A stretch of 39,942 nt of DNA from Candidatus Poseidoniaceae archaeon (lineage in GTDB: Archaea > Thermoplasmatota > Poseidoniia > Poseidoniales > Poseidoniaceae): contig JAKMGM010000113.1 of NCBI GenBank assembly GCA_022424925.1, positions 1 to 39,942 of the forward strand, given 5' to 3'. The notes beneath the pieces are model-generated. The model worked only from the letters and a program-made list of their open reading frames with translations, had not been told where the DNA came from and did not search any database. Below are positions 32,605 to 39,942 of the stretch, in pieces. Position numbers and translations under genes: made by a program. Position 1 is the stretch's first letter. Every line of letters starts with the position of its first letter.

Positions 32605-32975
32605 AGAACAATCGTTGAGGAGATGTCCACTTCAGTTAGCATGTTTGACACACTGCAATACTTTTCATGGCTCTTCTCAACGATTCTTTCGACCAACTTG
32701 AGCGGGACATCTCCCTTCACGTGGTACGTGAGTTGTATCGTCTTGAAAACGCGGGGCGATTGCTCTGCTCGTGAACTGTCGATGTCGACCCAGACTTCGC
32801 TAAAACTTCTGTCTTTGAGACCTGTAATGACGTCAACTACGGAACAGGCAGCAACCATCTGAAGGGTTACCTGCATTGGTGAGGGGCCGTCTTCCCAGTC
32901 AAGTTGTAGACTTTGTTGATTTGAATTTGTGCATTGAAGACCGTTTGCACCGGTCCATTCGACTCGCCCCTGCAT
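32592..32975 (-). CDS. OsmC family protein
   Basis: A 127-residue OsmC/Ohr-fold protein. The two redox cysteines are at C44 (MVAACSVVDVI) and C107 (EKYCSVSNML), with the usual spacing and a helix around the first. The family removes hydroperoxides or handles thiols, and the YhfA-like subgroup has this short length. DGPSPMQVTLQMVAA is the conserved segment before the first Cys. Which peroxide is used is unknown. It is divergent from icd with a 37-base gap, so the two genes share a very small regulatory region. Confidence 0.9.
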   Translation of the reverse strand: MQGRVEWTGANGLQCTNSNQQSLQLDWEDGPSPMQVTLQMVAACSVVDVITGLKDRSFSEVWVDIDSSRAEQSPRVFKTIQLTYHVKGDVPLKLVERIVEKSHEKYCSVSNMLTEVDISSTIVLHDV

Positions 32976-33012
32976 GGAGGTCCGTGGGGCGGTTCATTCT
33001 TGAAGGGGATGC

Positions 33013-34260
33013 ATGTGGGTCGGTGTGATTGACATGACAGGTACGCCGGTTACGATGAAAGACGGAAAACTCGAAGTTCCAGACGATCCGATTATCCACT
33101 ACATCGAGGGTGACGGAATTGGTATCGATATCACTCCAGTAATGATGAAAGTCGTTGATGCAGCAGTCGAACACGCTTACGGCGGTAAGAAAGGCATCGT
33201 TTGGTCTGAAGTTCTCGCCGGAGAGAAAGCGTTCAATGCAACCGGAGAGTGGTTACCTCAAGCCACTCTCGACGCCATGCGAACTGGACTTGTCTCAATC
33301 AAAGGCCCGCTCACGACACCTGTTGGTGGTGGGATTCGCTCGCTGAACGTGGCACTGCGTCAAAAACTCGACCTGTATGCATGTGTTCGACCCGTTCGCT
33401 GGTATGACGGTACCCCTTCGCCGGTAAAAACTCCGGGAGATGTGGACATGGTTATTTTCCGAGAGAACAGTGAGGATGTCTACGCTGGAATCGAATGGGA
33501 AGCGGGCAGCGACGGTGTCAAGAAACTCATCGATTTCTTACAGAACGAGATGGGTGTCGACAAGATTCGATTCCCCGACACTTCGGGAATCGGAATTAAA
33601 CCAATTTCACAAGAAGGAACTGCACGTATTGTTCGTGCCGCATACCAATACGCAATTGATAACGACAAAGAAAGCGTTACACTTGTTCACAAAGGGAACA
33701 TCATGAAGTTCACCGAAGGAGGATTTCGAGATTGGGGCTACGCCCTGGCCAAGGAAGAATTTGGTGCCGTAGAACTCGATGGTGGACCTTGGTGCACCTT
33801 TGAAAATCCAAACACAGGCAAGACCATACTGGTCAAGGATGTGATTGCTGATGCCATGCTTCAACAAATCATCACCCGTCCAGCCGAATATTCGGTATTG
33901 ACGACGATGAACCTTAATGGCGATTATATCTCAGACGCATTGGCGGCACAAGTAGGTGGTATTGGAATAGCACCAGGCGCCAACATCAATTACGATACCG
34001 GTATTTCGATTTTCGAGGCTACGCACGGAACCGCACCCAAATACACGGGACAAGACAAGGTCAACCCAGGTTCAATGATTCTCTCTGCAGAGATGATGCT
34101 ACGGCACATGGGCTGGGCAGAGGCTGCAGACCTCATTGTCAAAGGCATGGAAGGAGCAATTTCGGCCAAGACCGTAACCTACGACTTTGAGCGTTTGATG
34201 GATGATGCAACGTTGCTCTCGTGCAGTGCCTTTGGCGATGCAATGATTCATCACATGTGA
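33013..34260 (+). CDS. icd: NADP-dependent isocitrate dehydrogenase, Escherichia-like type
   Basis: A 415-residue Icd, which converts isocitrate to 2-oxoglutarate in the citrate cycle, making NADPH. The substrate site includes [13 protein letters not shown] with the active-site Ser at 110, the position phosphorylated in E. coli. Further segments, [16 protein letters not shown] and [19 protein letters not shown], are standard. The coenzyme segment [18 protein letters not shown] has the Lys-Tyr pair that goes with NADP. From memory the whole sequence resembles the E. coli enzyme closely. GAAGGGG (33002-33008) precedes ATG 33013; ATG 33034 is a second possibility. Confidence 0.96.
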   Translation: MWVGVIDMTGTPVTMKDGKLEVPDDPIIHYIEGDGIGIDITPVMMKVVDAAVEHAYGGKKGIVWSEVLAGEKAFNATGEWLPQATLDAMRTGLVSIKGPLTTPVGGGIRSLNVALRQKLDLYACVRPVRWYDGTPSPVKTPGDVDMVIFRENSEDVYAGIEWEAGSDGVKKLIDFLQNEMGVDKIRFPDTSGIGIKPISQEGTARIVRAAYQYAIDNDKESVTLVHKGNIMKFTEGGFRDWGYALAKEEFGAVELDGGPWCTFENPNTGKTILVKDVIADAMLQQIITRPAEYSVLTTMNLNGDYISDALAAQVGGIGIAPGANINYDTGISIFEATHGTAPKYTGQDKVNPGSMILSAEMMLRHMGWAEAADLIVKGMEGAISAKTVTYDFERLMDDATLLSCSAFGDAMIHHM

Positions 34261-34263
34261 AGC

Positions 34264-37200
34264 TCACTTGAGCCATGCGTTGAGTGAACGGCTGTTTTTG
34301 GCGATTCCAAAACCAAACTGTTCTTCAAATGCACGTGCGACAAGCGTGAAATCACCGTCTCTGGTTGCGACTAAAACCGTTCCGAGGTCTTGGAGGGATT
34401 GGGTTGCAAGTTGAGAAGCAATTTGCATTATGGTTCGGTCCGGTGCCTCTGGGTATACATCCAGGTTGTTCAGAACCGTTCGGGCAGGTTCGCCTCGAGT
34501 ACGCTTCATTGCAGTGATTTCCTCATAGATTTCAGTCGAATCAAGGAGGAACTGATCAATCGCTTCCTTGTTTTCAGGTGATTCGGCTTCTTTTTCCAAA
34601 TCGAGGTTAAGTGGCCGCCAGGTGTTGTAATCCTTCACGACTCCATCAACCAATTGATTCAGAGTTTTTGCACTGAAAATACTGTCGAGCAGTTCAGGCG
34701 ATACGAGGAAGTCATCAAAGCGGGATTTGAGTTTTTGAATTCCTGAAGCAATTCCACGTAATTCTTTTTCAACAATACTCGGTAACCACAGATGCAATTT
34801 CTTTTCTTTTGATTTACTGAGCAGGATTTTGTGGAAACTACCTTGTCCGCGCACATCCAAACTCGCTTCACTGACCAATTCCAATTTCTCGGCAATTCGG
34901 TCGGTAAGTGCGTCGACCAAAATATTGGTATCAACGATGACCAGTGGTGCGAGTGAGAGATTCCGGAGGTATCGACGCGATGCGTTCGGGATGTTTGCTT
35001 TGTTGACTGAGAACAGCGATTTTTCCGCTTGTTGAAGGCTACGGATTTCAGTATCGTTGAACAGAGGACTGTTTTGAGCGCGTTCAAGGAACATGAGTCC
35101 GTCAACTGCTCGAACCTTCGCAGCCTCACTCGCGAGTGTGTACACTTCATCGGTCGAGGGAGAGCCGCTTTGCATCAACTGGTTGAACCGCATGTCAAAT
35201 GTGTTCTTTTGCCGACGGCGGTTCTTGTGGAGTGAATTGGTTGCTGCAGTGACCCGTCCACAGAAGGGGTCGGTGGGGAGTGGTCGCGGGTGTTCCAACG
35301 GGTAGGTTTTGAGCATGTCGAGATCATCTTCTGCGTGGTAGACTCGCATCACCTCAACCATTTCGCCATCTTCGTTTTCTTCAGTGACCATGCGGGTTCG
35401 TTTCACGAAATCTTTGAGCATTTTGGTCGCCGAGTTGGTGTCTTTGGTGCGAGCCGTAAACGAAACACGCAGATAGAGTTGGAAGCGGTGCGTGATTGCA
35501 CTCTTGAGGGCAGGTTGTGCATCAAGTAACTCGACGGCTTCTCGCCATTGTTCTGCAAATGCCAAGTGAATCAGGGCTTTACGGTAGAGCGTTAGCGAGT
35601 GTTCGTAATCGAACTCTTCATGGTCGCCAGCCTTTCGGTAATCTCTAGCAGCGTTCAATTCTTCGCCTTGAGATGCATAGACTGCTGCCCTCGCCAAGGT
35701 ATGCCAAGGTGAAAGAGCGTCATTGTTCTGGTACCATCGGACCAATGAAGGCAGGCCGATATCGTGCTCCAGAACCAAATGTCGAACACTGTGGATCATC
35801 CCTGTGGGAACTGAGGAATTGCTCAGCAATGTATTGAGCGTATCGATGTTCTCCGGGTCAGCATTTCCGTGCTGCAGCATCAGGCCAACATAATTGAGGC
35901 GCAGTGTTGCTATTACGGCGTTGAACAGCACCCGTTCCATCACTGTAAGTTCTGCCGATGCGACACTTTCCTCAAGGTTTGCAAGATGCGTCGAGGAGGC
36001 AATGCCGCTGCCACCGTCTCGTAATGCTTGGCGAATAGGGCTGAATGCGCGCAAGCCTTGGCGGTCGAGAACAGAAGTGAGACGCTCGTCAACGATGTTT
36101 TCGCCTTCGAACAGCATCAGCAATGCTTCAGAGGTCGAGGAGAAGGATTCGGGTGCATCGACGCTGTGAATTTCAGACAGCGCAGTTCGTCGGGCTTTGC
36201 GTACTTGTGACCATAGTTCGTAATCACTCCCAGCATCGAGGAGGTGAGAAACAAGAAGTGTCTCGTAGGGATGTGACATTGAAATGAGTTCGTCTGAGGT
36301 AATAATTTTGGCCAACAAGGGTAGTTCCATACTTTGTGTGTGGATATCGATGAGGAGGGGTAAAACGGATTCGCGCTCTTCAGTTGCTCCGGGGTTGAGG
36401 TTGCGAGCAGCAGCAGCACGGATTTCAAGCGATAGGGAGTCCATTTGAATCAAGGCGACTAAGGCTCCGTCATCCAGTGCGGGGATTTGTTCAAGCAACC
36501 ATAGATCCAACTCGTCGTTCGTAAGTGACGCAAGCAAGGGTGCAATTCGAGAAAGTTCAGTGTTATGGTCTAGCTTTAGACTGGTGAGCAGTCTCACCGT
36601 TTCCTCTTCGTTACCTTCACTGTGAAGTGCATTCAATCTCCACCACATGACCTTTTCAATTTGAGCAGCGTTGGTCGTGTTCTCACGCAGGAGTTCTAGA
36701 CCTTCTGTCAATTGTTTTGAGGTTAATGTTGAAGCTTCATCTGGTGCATGTTCCCACGCCAGCAATTGACGTGCAGCAGCAAGTGAATGCTCACCTTCTG
36801 CCGTTCGCGACGCTTCCCAATCGGTGACTTTTCCTTGGGTGAGTGCGTGGTAATCACTCAACTGCTCGGCGAGTTTTTCATCGACAGATTCGAGTGTTTT
36901 CAAGGAGGCAGACGGGTCTTGTCCAGATGCCAACGACAGCAAGACGCTCAACGCTGAAGCGTGTTTTTTCATTTTCAAAAGTACCTCAGCGGGTTGGATT
37001 TGCCGTCCTGCTGCCAGTTGGGACGAAACAGTGCGCAAAGCGACTTGTGATTCAGCATCGATAACGGATGGAGAAATAGAGTCAATAGCGAGAATCAATT
37101 CTTCAGCATTTGATGGATTGATGAAGGCTGAATCGAGTTTCACTTTCTTGCCCGTTTTTGCTTTGGATACTTTGGCTTTCGGAAAAGCAGCAAATTGACC

Positions 37201-37665
37201 AAGAAGTGCGGTTCGTTGCGCTAAATCCTGCCATACCGGATGAACTCCCTTTTCCAAGCATGTTTCACGGAGTGACGTTTCTGTTGTTTCCCATTCTTCT
37301 TCCCAATCGTCTTTGTTGAGTAATTTGTGAACCATCAAAACCGCCAGTCGGAACGCCGGCGAATTGTCAGATGGTATGAGCATCTCTTGAGGCGAAGGCA
37401 AGAGATCCATAGGGCCAGTTGCACCTCTGCCACCTCTGCGACTTCGTCCACGTCCGCCTGCTTGTCGACGTCGAGGCGCGGTATCTTCGTCATCATCTGC
37501 AGCAGGTAGTTCAGTTTCAGCCAAAGCCAGTAACAGCAAAGGTCGCCACGGCTTTTCCATCAATTGCCAGTCAGGTGTCTTCACGACAATCGCTTGACGG
37601 CGAGCCTTCGTAACGTTCGACTTGAACGCCACTTCGAGGCAGTTTGCGATGTATGTCTCTTGCAA
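34264..37665 (-). CDS. Large helical-repeat protein with C-terminal PIN nuclease domain
   Basis: A 1133-residue protein with no named family that I recognise. An Arg/Gly-rich segment at about 64-81 (RRRQAGGRGRSRRGGR) resembles RGG RNA-binding elements. Residues about 90-880 are almost entirely helical, with solenoid-like spacing and Ala/Leu-rich helices, but no clear TPR or HEAT consensus. The PIN domain is residues 908-1133. It starts LVIVDTNILVDALTD with D912, then LPSIVEKELRG with E968, PDRTIMQIASQLA with D1076, and ATRDGDFTLVARAF with D1103/D1105. This is the full acidic set for metal-dependent RNA cleavage. The listed start is a TTG; ATG 37560 (MEKPWRPLLL) and GTG 37584 are alternatives. 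The role is inferred to be RNA cleavage guided by the helical repeats. Confidence 0.8.
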   Translation of the reverse strand: MQETYIANCLEVAFKSNVTKARRQAIVVKTPDWQLMEKPWRPLLLLALAETELPAADDDEDTAPRRRQAGGRGRSRRGGRGATGPMDLLPSPQEMLIPSDNSPAFRLAVLMVHKLLNKDDWEEEWETTETSLRETCLEKGVHPVWQDLAQRTALLGQFAAFPKAKVSKAKTGKKVKLDSAFINPSNAEELILAIDSISPSVIDAESQVALRTVSSQLAAGRQIQPAEVLLKMKKHASALSVLLSLASGQDPSASLKTLESVDEKLAEQLSDYHALTQGKVTDWEASRTAEGEHSLAAARQLLAWEHAPDEASTLTSKQLTEGLELLRENTTNAAQIEKVMWWRLNALHSEGNEEETVRLLTSLKLDHNTELSRIAPLLASLTNDELDLWLLEQIPALDDGALVALIQMDSLSLEIRAAAARNLNPGATEERESVLPLLIDIHTQSMELPLLAKIITSDELISMSHPYETLLVSHLLDAGSDYELWSQVRKARRTALSEIHSVDAPESFSSTSEALLMLFEGENIVDERLTSVLDRQGLRAFSPIRQALRDGGSGIASSTHLANLEESVASAELTVMERVLFNAVIATLRLNYVGLMLQHGNADPENIDTLNTLLSNSSVPTGMIHSVRHLVLEHDIGLPSLVRWYQNNDALSPWHTLARAAVYASQGEELNAARDYRKAGDHEEFDYEHSLTLYRKALIHLAFAEQWREAVELLDAQPALKSAITHRFQLYLRVSFTARTKDTNSATKMLKDFVKRTRMVTEENEDGEMVEVMRVYHAEDDLDMLKTYPLEHPRPLPTDPFCGRVTAATNSLHKNRRRQKNTFDMRFNQLMQSGSPSTDEVYTLASEAAKVRAVDGLMFLERAQNSPLFNDTEIRSLQQAEKSLFSVNKANIPNASRRYLRNLSLAPLVIVDTNILVDALTDRIAEKLELVSEASLDVRGQGSFHKILLSKSKEKKLHLWLPSIVEKELRGIASGIQKLKSRFDDFLVSPELLDSIFSAKTLNQLVDGVVKDYNTWRPLNLDLEKEAESPENKEAIDQFLLDSTEIYEEITAMKRTRGEPARTVLNNLDVYPEAPDRTIMQIASQLATQSLQDLGTVLVATRDGDFTLVARAFEEQFGFGIAKNSRSLNAWLK

Positions 37666-37808
37666 AACAGCCCCCCCTACCCCTTTGCCTCAACCTATCC
37701 TCCTTCAATCCACCGGAACAGCCTTCATGGATTCAAATCAACGGTTGATGATAAATTGTCTGCGAACATCAATGAACAAAGACAACTTGCACGCGACGAG
37801 GCAGTTCA

Positions 37809-38276
37809 ATGGATGTCGTACGAGTCGCCATTTTACTGCTTCACCCCCTTCTTGCTTCGCTGCTTTTGGTTTGGATTTGGTGGCAATATTCGTGGCGCAA
37901 GAAAAGTTACGAATTGAAAGGTGATGAGCGAAAATCAGCGCTGTCAAGCCACGAGAAAAACGGCAACCGCCTGGTATGGGCCACTTTCTTTGTGATTTGC
38001 ATCGCCTTTCTCAGCCGCGCCTTCGTTGGTTGGCGAGAGGGAGAGGCTGTACTGACATCACTCATACCCGGCAGTCTTCACGGATTCATGGGACCTGTTG
38101 GTTTTGTGCTGCTGTTGGTGTTGGCTCGAATGGGGCGACAAGCACGCAATGCTCGCAAGAACGGTGAGTCGTTCAAACACATCGCATTGCGTCATGGAAG
38201 AGCAGCTGACTTGATTGTCGTGCTTGTTTTTCTGCATGCCTTCTTAGGATTCTTGTACATCTTTGCCGTTGTGTGA
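37809..38276 (+). CDS. DUF4079-like four-helix membrane protein
   Basis: A 155-residue protein with four hydrophobic helices: about 5-26, 55-72, 92-107 and 132-152. His residues lie near helix ends or inside helices (H12, H91, H129, H143). This is a pattern that could hold heme, as in cytochrome b561-like proteins. The segment around SLHGFMGPVGFVLLL and LRHGRAADLIVVLVFLHAF recalls DUF4079 proteins. The likely role in membrane electron transfer is an inference. It overlaps the convergent DHH gene by 33 bases. Confidence 0.65.
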   Translation: MDVVRVAILLLHPLLASLLLVWIWWQYSWRKKSYELKGDERKSALSSHEKNGNRLVWATFFVICIAFLSRAFVGWREGEAVLTSLIPGSLHGFMGPVGFVLLLVLARMGRQARNARKNGESFKHIALRHGRAADLIVVLVFLHAFLGFLYIFAVV

Positions 38277-39275
38277 TGCGTGAATTCGCAGCGTTTGTTC
38301 TCGATTTTTCCACGTCTCAATCCACTTCTCGAGGTTTGCCTCAATACCGGGTGGTTGAATCCTGCATCCGCATGCATTTGCGTGACCTCCACCGGTCGGA
38401 TCAAACATCGTGGCAAGTCGAGAAAGGTCGTATTTTCCTTGTCCGTTCTTAAGAAACGAATTGGCGTAAAAACTTGCAGAGAGCGCTGGGCGTTCGGGTG
38501 TTTCGATAGAACCATCCGCATAGCCGTGAATGATGCAGCACGCATCCGCATTGTCACCCGCCCAAGCGGTGACAAGGTAGCCGTTTGAACGAACTCCTTT
38601 TTCATCCATTCGGCATACTGCAAGGCGGTCGATAATTTCGGTATGCTTCTCAACTACCGCCTGCGCCGCCTCTCGCTCGTCACGCGCTCGGGCGATGTGG
38701 GGTACGATTTTTTGGTCGCTCAATACCTCAGCCAGCGTCGCTCCTTGCGAAAACAACAGCAACACATGATGCATGTGTTCAGTTTCCCTCAGTGAGAGCG
38801 AGCGAGCGAGTTGCAACACCGGACCGTCTTCAATAAAGTCCTCTCGCCGAATCTGGCCAGAATCGAGTGCGTCAACGATTGGCATGATTTCTTCTAAGTG
38901 TCGCAGGTCGATGAATGGACTGAGCACATCAAAGGCGAGACGTGCTGCTGATGGGGTTGCTTCCCAATGACATGTGCCTCCAGCCGATACGAATGCCTGC
39001 TCCTCTTGCGGGTTTGGTCGATTTGTTTGGTGGTGGTCAAGGTACCATCCACAGTCGGGATGAAACGGCAAGTCGACCATTGCTGTTGTACGGTCGATGA
39101 GTTCATCCATTGCCCCCGAGCGAACCAATGCTGCGTGGGCAAAATGCACCTCTGCTTCCGGGTTTGCAGCCTTCAGGACTGCAGCTGCACACAAACCATC
39201 GAGGTCGGAATCTGCAATGATTCTTCGAAAGTTGGGAAGACCGGCTTCCTCCAGCGTTGAACGTGCAGAGCCCAT
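38244..39275 (-). CDS. DHH family phosphoesterase
   Basis: About 343 residues from ATG 39275 (MGSARSTLEEAGLPNF). The frame is open to 39491, but the extra part would overlap the divergent Nudix gene, so the shorter start is better. Motifs in order are DSDLDGLCAA, MVDLPFHP, YLDHHQTN (the DHH motif) and VDALDSGQIR. A DHHA1-type C-terminal domain follows with PTGGGHANACGCR (the GGGH glycine motif). The family includes RecJ-like nucleases, nanoRNases and cyclic-dinucleotide or pyrophosphate hydrolases. There is no OB fold visible and the protein is short, so it is more like a nanoRNase or other small phosphodiesterase than RecJ. Confidence 0.88.
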   Translation of the reverse strand: MGSARSTLEEAGLPNFRRIIADSDLDGLCAAAVLKAANPEAEVHFAHAALVRSGAMDELIDRTTAMVDLPFHPDCGWYLDHHQTNRPNPQEEQAFVSAGGTCHWEATPSAARLAFDVLSPFIDLRHLEEIMPIVDALDSGQIRREDFIEDGPVLQLARSLSLRETEHMHHVLLLFSQGATLAEVLSDQKIVPHIARARDEREAAQAVVEKHTEIIDRLAVCRMDEKGVRSNGYLVTAWAGDNADACCIIHGYADGSIETPERPALSASFYANSFLKNGQGKYDLSRLATMFDPTGGGHANACGCRIQPPGIEANLEKWIETWKNREQTLRIHASHNGKDVQES

Positions 39276-39361
39276 AGGGTGTGCGTATCTACGCCGCTCA
39301 AGAAGGTTTTTGGAAGCCAAATCGCCAAAATAAACATGACCTATTGCTATGTCGAGTGGAC

Positions 39362-39772
39362 ATGGAGACTTCATGCGGCATTGTTTTGGTGAATTTCGGA
39401 ACCGTGTTGTTGCTGCAATACCCTCAGGGGCATTGGGATTTTCCGAAAGGTCACGTTGAGGATACCGATGATGACCATCACGCAACTGCACGCAGAGAAC
39501 TCAACGAAGAAACTGGAATTTCAGAAATTGATTTCGTTGCGGATTTCGTTGAACGCAGTGAATACTCCTATCGACACAAAGGCAAAAAACGCACCAAGCA
39601 AGTGTACTGGTACTTGGCAGAAACTGAACGCATCACGGTTTCCCTTTCGCATGAACATCGAGGCCACATGTGGTTGGATTGGGAGCAGGCGATGGAGCAG
39701 TTATCCCATGAAGAAACCCAACGCGTTCTTGAACAAGCCCACAAGCACATGGTTTCGCTTGGTAAAGACTGA
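39362..39772 (+). CDS. Nudix hydrolase
   Basis: A 136-residue Nudix protein from ATG 39362 (METSCGIVLVNFG), a family-like start; the frame is open back to 39281. The Nudix box is FPKGHVEDTDDDHHATARREL followed by NEETGI. Compared with the canonical G-x5-E-x7-R-E-U-x-E-E-x-G-U it has one additional residue, and the first Glu is replaced by Asp; the R-E-L-x-E-E part is intact. The layout, YPQGHWDFPKGH and a later YWYLAE, is close to Ap4A-type Nudix hydrolases. The substrate is therefore probably a dinucleoside polyphosphate or other nucleotide, but this is an inference. It is divergent from the DHH gene (86 bases). Confidence 0.88.
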   Translation: METSCGIVLVNFGTVLLLQYPQGHWDFPKGHVEDTDDDHHATARRELNEETGISEIDFVADFVERSEYSYRHKGKKRTKQVYWYLAETERITVSLSHEHRGHMWLDWEQAMEQLSHEETQRVLEQAHKHMVSLGKD

Positions 39773-39773
39773 T

Positions 39774-39942
39774 TCATTCTAAGAGCATTCGTTCACCCTC
39801 AGCACCGACTTTGTACAGTGCAGCCTGCTCAATACTGAATCCTGTCATGCTCGCATGCACAAGGGTAGTGAAGAAATAGACCCACTGCAAGCCCATCCAA
39901 GCTTTTTTGAGAGTTGGATGAGTAATAGGACAACTCCATGCA
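39774..39942 (-). CDS. C-terminal end of an unrecognised gene (continues beyond window)
   Basis: The minus strand is open from the window edge to a TGA at 39774-39776, giving 55 residues. It includes a hydrophobic part (WMGLQWVYFFTTLVHASMTGF) and an acidic end, GAEGERMLLE. The stop is next to the Nudix stop codon on the opposite strand (39772), the same tight convergent packing seen elsewhere in the window. Too little is visible to name a family. Confidence 0.45.
   Translation of the reverse strand, partial: AWSCPITHPTLKKAWMGLQWVYFFTTLVHASMTGFSIEQAALYKVGAEGERMLLE

Noticed and set aside
35290-36169. Several plus-strand open frames within the PIN-domain gene
   Set aside because: They are antisense shadows of a gene with clear PIN motifs; none has a ribosome binding site or recognisable protein features.
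34264-37665. Toxin-antitoxin (VapBC) pair because of the PIN domain
   Set aside because: No small antitoxin gene overlaps or precedes it, and the protein is far longer than VapC.

Overview
The window looks like a compact chromosomal stretch of a marine euryarchaeon, most probably Marine Group II (Candidatus Poseidoniales, Thermoplasmatota). The archaeal domain is clear from the genes: Pus10, ribosomal protein L21e, RNA polymerase subunit RpoF (Rpb4), a DUF655 protein, RadA, an AK6-type kinase and an initiator tRNA with an A1-U72 pair. The lineage is inferred from several bacterial-type genes in an archaeal background (exonuclease VII XseAB, an Escherichia-like isocitrate dehydrogenase), FtsZ, very short intergenic gaps, and large secreted or membrane-anchored proteins with acidic tails. 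No transposase, integrase, CRISPR array or rRNA was seen. Two tRNAs are present. No stretch longer than about 300 bases lacks a gene.

Layout. 1-4855: the end of a PLP aminotransferase, a DsrE-like protein, a large RND/MMPL exporter and a GNAT acetyltransferase. 4918-9715: a small membrane protein, Pus10 with an apparent SAP insertion, then the archaeal information-processing cluster rpl21e-rpoF-DUF655-ksgA. 9819-13360: an unrecognised zinc-ribbon protein behind a 5' hairpin, a 2Fe-2S ferredoxin, a 63-residue membrane protein, xseA-xseB and a MIP18-like protein. 13347-17550 (minus strand): a repeat-built membrane protein, a protein that appears to hold two histone folds, a small Cys/His protein, an M24 peptidase and an orphan DNA methyltransferase. 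17691-20363: phosphoglycerate kinase, tRNA-Thr(CGT), and an MtaD/DadD-type deaminase. 20364-26788 (minus strand): a membrane protein, a Ca2+/H+ antiporter, a 1084-residue FN3-like membrane protein, a CDP-alcohol phosphatidyltransferase and an AK6-like kinase.

26921-33000: a helical protein, initiator tRNA-Met, a lipoprotein, RadA, FtsZ, a choice-of-anchor V-like secreted protein, an acidic protein and an OsmC protein. 33013-39942: isocitrate dehydrogenase, a 1133-residue helical-repeat/PIN-domain protein, a DUF4079-like membrane protein, a DHH phosphoesterase, a Nudix hydrolase and the C-terminal end of one more gene.

Most of the window is housekeeping: translation and rRNA/tRNA modification, recombination and division, central carbon metabolism and the envelope. 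The best candidates for undescribed biology are the solenoid-PIN protein (34264-37665), the putative double histone-fold protein (14190-14981), and the FN3 membrane protein whose cytoplasmic tail ends like a histone tail (22129-25383). All identifications come from reading motifs by eye; no database search was run.
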